A program made the position numbers and the translations under genes. 7,348 nt of DNA, from the NCBI GenBank assembly GCA_937877295.1, contig CALFIV010000387.1:1-7348 (forward strand), read 5' to 3'. Source of the stretch: an uncultured Clostridia bacterium (lineage in GTDB: Bacteria; Bacillota_A; Clostridia; Christensenellales; CAG-138). The notes below the pieces were generated by a model. That model made no database searches. It saw only the letters and a program-made list of their open reading frames with translations, and was not told the origin of the DNA. This document shows positions 5,857-7,348 of this stretch, piece after piece (position 1 is the stretch's first letter; each line of letters opens with the position of its first letter).

Positions 5857-5991
5857 CCCCTTCATCAGTCAGCTGCCGCTGACAGCTTCTCCACCCTGAA
5901 GGGGGCGAAGCCTTGGTATACGCGTAACCAAAAGCCTTCCCCTGCGGACAGCATGGGGAAGGTGTCGCCAAAGGCGACGGATGAGGTTACC
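5857..5991. repeat. Dispersed multi-hairpin repeat (MITE/REP-like)
   Basis: A chain of hairpins begins four bases after the anti-sigma stop: GTCAGC/GCTGAC (5868-5883), CCC/GGG around 5893-5905, TTGGT/ACCAA (5913-5931), CCTTCCCC/GGGGAAGG (5935-5962) and GTCGCC/GGCGAC (5964-5978). The edges, CTTCATCAGTC on the left and CGACGGATGAGG on the right, are imperfect inverted repeats of each other. The arrangement of CATC-GTC ends, CTTCCCC/GGGGAAGG and a central bridging hairpin matches a repeat type I know as very common between genes in gut Clostridia. It contains no gene and probably also ends transcription of the sigma operon. Confidence 0.7.
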
Positions 5992-6000
5992 TGAGAAAAC

Positions 6001-6136
6001 GCGCCGCAGGCGCTAAACCGCAAAAGAGAGGTAGCGACAGAGAGCCGCAGTGAGCGCGTTTACAAGCGAACAGGTGAACGGAGCGAGGTCTTTTGCGGGG
6101 AGGATGAGCGGGACCGCCAGAAGAAAGGCGGCGCTC
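6001..6136. other. Structured non-coding region upstream of pyrH
   Basis: Three structures lie in tandem. GCGCC/GGCGC (6001-6013) is a three-base-loop hairpin. CCGCAAAAGA (6018-6027) and TCTTTTGCGG (6089-6098) form a perfect 10-base stem enclosing 61 bases, inside which CGTTTA (6057-6062) can pair with TGAACG (6075-6080). GAGCG-GGA-CCGCC (6106-6118) pairs with GGCGG-CGCTC (6127-6136), ten pairs with a three-base bulge. No open frame has a ribosome site. It resembles no riboswitch I know. It may be a second dispersed repeat or a structured RNA. Confidence 0.5.
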
Positions 6137-6249
6137 AACCGAGATGGAATATCAAATAGAAAATGGATAGCGCTGCCTTGACAGTACATGTCCCGCTCAG
6201 ACGACAAGGTTGTGAAAACTCTGTGGAGTTTTTCGCAGCCTCTTTCTTT
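6137..6249. other. Remaining spacer before the pyrH promoter
   Basis: No gene is supported here. A hairpin, AAAACTC (6215-6221) with GAGTTTT (6226-6232), followed by TTCGC could weakly terminate transcription arriving from upstream. A TTGACA at 6178-6183 has no matching -10 at the usual distance. Confidence 0.4.
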
Positions 6250-6276
6250 TTGGCAAAAGCTGTGCTATACTATACA
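6250..6276 (+). promoter_or_regulatory. pyrH promoter
   Basis: TGcTATACT at 6263-6271 is an extended -10 element. A second hexamer, TATACA (6271-6276), stands 15 bases after TTGGCA (6250-6255), so either or both may be used. The AT-rich stretch contrasts with the GC-rich surroundings. The leader to the start codon is only about 15-20 bases and contains AGGAGG. Confidence 0.65.
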
Positions 6277-6280
6277 CTAC

Positions 6281-6301
6281 AGGAGGTGGGGCATGCGATG
6301 A
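6281..6301 (+). promoter_or_regulatory. Ribosome site with overlapping two-codon mini-ORF at the pyrH start
   Basis: AGGAGG (6281-6286) lies 11 bases from the pyrH ATG at 6298, longer than usual, but only six from an out-of-frame ATG at 6293. That ATG reads ATG-CGA-TGA, and its stop overlaps the pyrH start codon. The pyrH start is fixed by the conserved MKRVLLKVSGEAL. Confidence 0.45.
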
Positions 6302-6990
6302 AACGAGTGCTTTTGAAGGTCAGCGGCGAGGCGCTTTCGGGCGAGCATCAACCGATCAGTTTTGAAAAGGTCGAGGAAACGGCCAAGGAAATCAAGCTTC
6401 TGTATGACGCAGGGCTTCAGATCGGGATCGTGGTCGGCGGCGGCAACATTGTGCGCGGCCGCGACACGGTGATGCAGGAACGTTCGCGCATGGACAGCAT
6501 GGGAATGCTCTCTACCGCCATCAACACGCTTGCGCTGCAGGACTGTCTCGAGCGGCAGGGCATGCCGACGGTCGCAATGAGTGCGATCGCGATGCACCGC
6601 TTCATCGACGAGTATACAGCGCGCGGCGCGAGAGCGGCGCTCGATGAAGGCAAGGTGGTGCTGTTTGCGTGCGGAACGGGCTGTCCGTACTTCTCGACAG
6701 ATACGGCTTCGGCGCTGCGGGCTTTGGAAATCGGCGCGGACACGCTGCTGATGGCGAAGAACATAGACGCGGTCTACAGCGCAGACCCGAAGAAAGATCC
6801 GAACGCGATCCGCTATTCGCACCTGACCTACGACAAGGTCATAGCCGACAATCTGCAGGCGATCGATTTGCCTGCCATCACGATGTGCCGTGACAACGGT
6901 TTGGAAATTCTGGTGTTTGCCCGCTCCGAGATCGACAAGGTCGCCGCGGGCGAGACGGTGGGCACGCGCATTGACGGGCGTGACTGCTGA
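6298..6990 (+). CDS. pyrH: UMP kinase (uridylate kinase)
   Basis: UMP kinase phosphorylates UMP to UDP with ATP in pyrimidine nucleotide synthesis. Bacterial enzymes are hexameric, cytoplasmic and of the amino acid kinase fold. The 230-residue length is normal. The motifs run in order: KVSGEAL (residues 7-13), VGGGNIVRGRD (about 45-55), MGMLSTAINTLALQD (near 65-80), RGARAALDEGKVVLFACGTGCPYFSTDT (about 109-136, in two parts), LMAKNIDAVYSADPKKDP and LTYDKVIA. The usual GTGNP motif reads GTGCP here, with Cys129 in place of Asn and Cys125 before it. The gene starts at 6298 as judged by the conserved N-terminus. It is followed 36 bases later by frr, the widely conserved pyrH-frr order. The expected upstream rpsB-tsf genes are not adjacent; pyrH has its own promoter here. 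Confidence 0.97.
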   Translation: MKRVLLKVSGEALSGEHQPISFEKVEETAKEIKLLYDAGLQIGIVVGGGNIVRGRDTVMQERSRMDSMGMLSTAINTLALQDCLERQGMPTVAMSAIAMHRFIDEYTARGARAALDEGKVVLFACGTGCPYFSTDTASALRALEIGADTLLMAKNIDAVYSADPKKDPNAIRYSHLTYDKVIADNLQAIDLPAITMCRDNGLEILVFARSEIDKVAAGETVGTRIDGRDC

Positions 6991-7026
6991 CCGATATCAA
7001 TTTGAAATTCAAAGGAGGAACACGAT

Positions 7027-7348
7027 ATGCCGATGGAACTGATCGATGAAACCAAAGAGAAAATGACAAAGACGCTGAACGTCTTGAAATCCGAGCTGGC
7101 AAGCCTTCGAGCGGGGCGCGCAAACGCGCAGGTACTGGACCGCATTGCGGTCGATTATTACGGTACGATGACGCCGATCAATCAGCTCGGCAACATCAGC
7201 ACGCCCGAGCCGCGTATGCTGATCATTGCGCTGTGGGATGCTAAGATGATCCCTGCGGTCGAGAAGGCGATCCAGAAGTCCGATCTCGGCATCAATCCGG
7301 CCAATGACGGCAAGATCATCCGTCTCGTGTTCCCGGAGCTGACCGAGG
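7027..7348 (+). CDS. frr: Ribosome recycling factor, N-terminal 107 residues (cut by window end)
   Basis: Ribosome recycling factor works with EF-G to split post-termination ribosomes. The visible residues match the family from the start: [23 protein letters not shown] (in two parts) forms the first long helix of domain I, followed by the domain II sequence [28 protein letters not shown], and the return to domain I with [22 protein letters not shown]. The full protein is normally about 185 residues, so some 80 are outside the window. AAGGAGG at 7012-7018 is eight bases before the ATG. The 36-base gap after pyrH contains no promoter or terminator, so the two genes are co-transcribed. Nothing in the visible part departs from a working protein. 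Confidence 0.97.
   Translation, partial: MPMELIDETKEKMTKTLNVLKSELASLRAGRANAQVLDRIAVDYYGTMTPINQLGNISTPEPRMLIIALWDAKMIPAVEKAIQKSDLGINPANDGKIIRLVFPELTE

Noticed and set aside
4810..5865. 351-codon minus-strand frame opposite the sigma/anti-sigma genes
   Set aside because: The composition is full of Arg, His and Gln with no domain, and both real genes have motifs, ribosome sites and an ATGA overlap on the plus strand.
5854..6160. Possible CRISPR array or riboswitch in the pyrH upstream region
   Set aside because: There are no regularly spaced direct repeats, and the hairpins fit no riboswitch class I know.
6178..6183. Perfect TTGACA -35 hexamer
   Set aside because: No -10 lies 16-18 bases downstream, so it is probably chance.
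6163..6297. 45-codon in-frame extension upstream of pyrH
   Set aside because: The conserved UMP kinase N-terminus begins at 6298, and the promoter and AGGAGG lie inside the proposed extension.
7001..7013. TTTGAA-A-TTCAAA palindrome just before frr
   Set aside because: The stem is AT-only with a one-base centre, too weak to hide the ribosome site, and no promoter accompanies it.

Overview
The window looks like the chromosome of a GC-rich gut-type Clostridia (Bacillota). The evidence is strong Shine-Dalgarno sites, extended -10 promoters, an ECF sigma factor with a zinc-binding anti-sigma partner, an RND pump of the Firmicutes type with a long coiled coil, and dispersed hairpin repeats of the kind common in Oscillospirales and Christensenellales. 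No rRNA, tRNA or CRISPR array was seen. Taxonomy is inferred from style only.

Layout. (1) Bases 1 to about 740 are the broken end of a mobilizable element: the tail of a small relaxosome-type protein overlaps the start of a relaxase that keeps its nuclease motifs but is cut off. (2) At about 737-760 the relaxase runs tail to tail into an RND efflux gene on the minus strand (start 2593), which is cut off at the start of its second membrane helix. Both genes lose their 3' parts at one point, so this is either a real rearrangement or a chimeric assembly. (3) Bases 2594-2865 hold divergent promoters, with a 12-base perfect palindrome over the -35 region of the RND promoter. (4) Bases 2866-4254 encode a membrane GT-C glycosyltransferase of the PIG-V mannosyltransferase type, apparently read from a leaderless mRNA and carrying a REP-like palindrome inside the frame. 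(5) Bases 4265-4394 are a compact multi-stem element with mutually exclusive pairings ending in a T run. (6) Bases 4451-5853 are a translationally coupled ECF sigma and anti-sigma operon behind a good ECF-type promoter, so it is probably autoregulated. (7) Bases 5854-6297 are non-coding and full of structure: a dispersed hairpin repeat of about 135 bases, then a second group of stems, then the pyrH promoter. (8) pyrH (UMP kinase) and frr (ribosome recycling factor, cut by the window end) form the conserved translation-linked pair, here without tsf directly upstream.

The genes belong to separate units: a mobile-element remnant, an efflux pump, an envelope glycosyltransferase, an envelope-stress type sigma switch and a housekeeping operon. 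No complete new multi-gene system is visible. The most interesting signals are non-coding: the switch-like stems at 4265-4394, the structured leader upstream of pyrH, and the leaderless glycosyltransferase gene.
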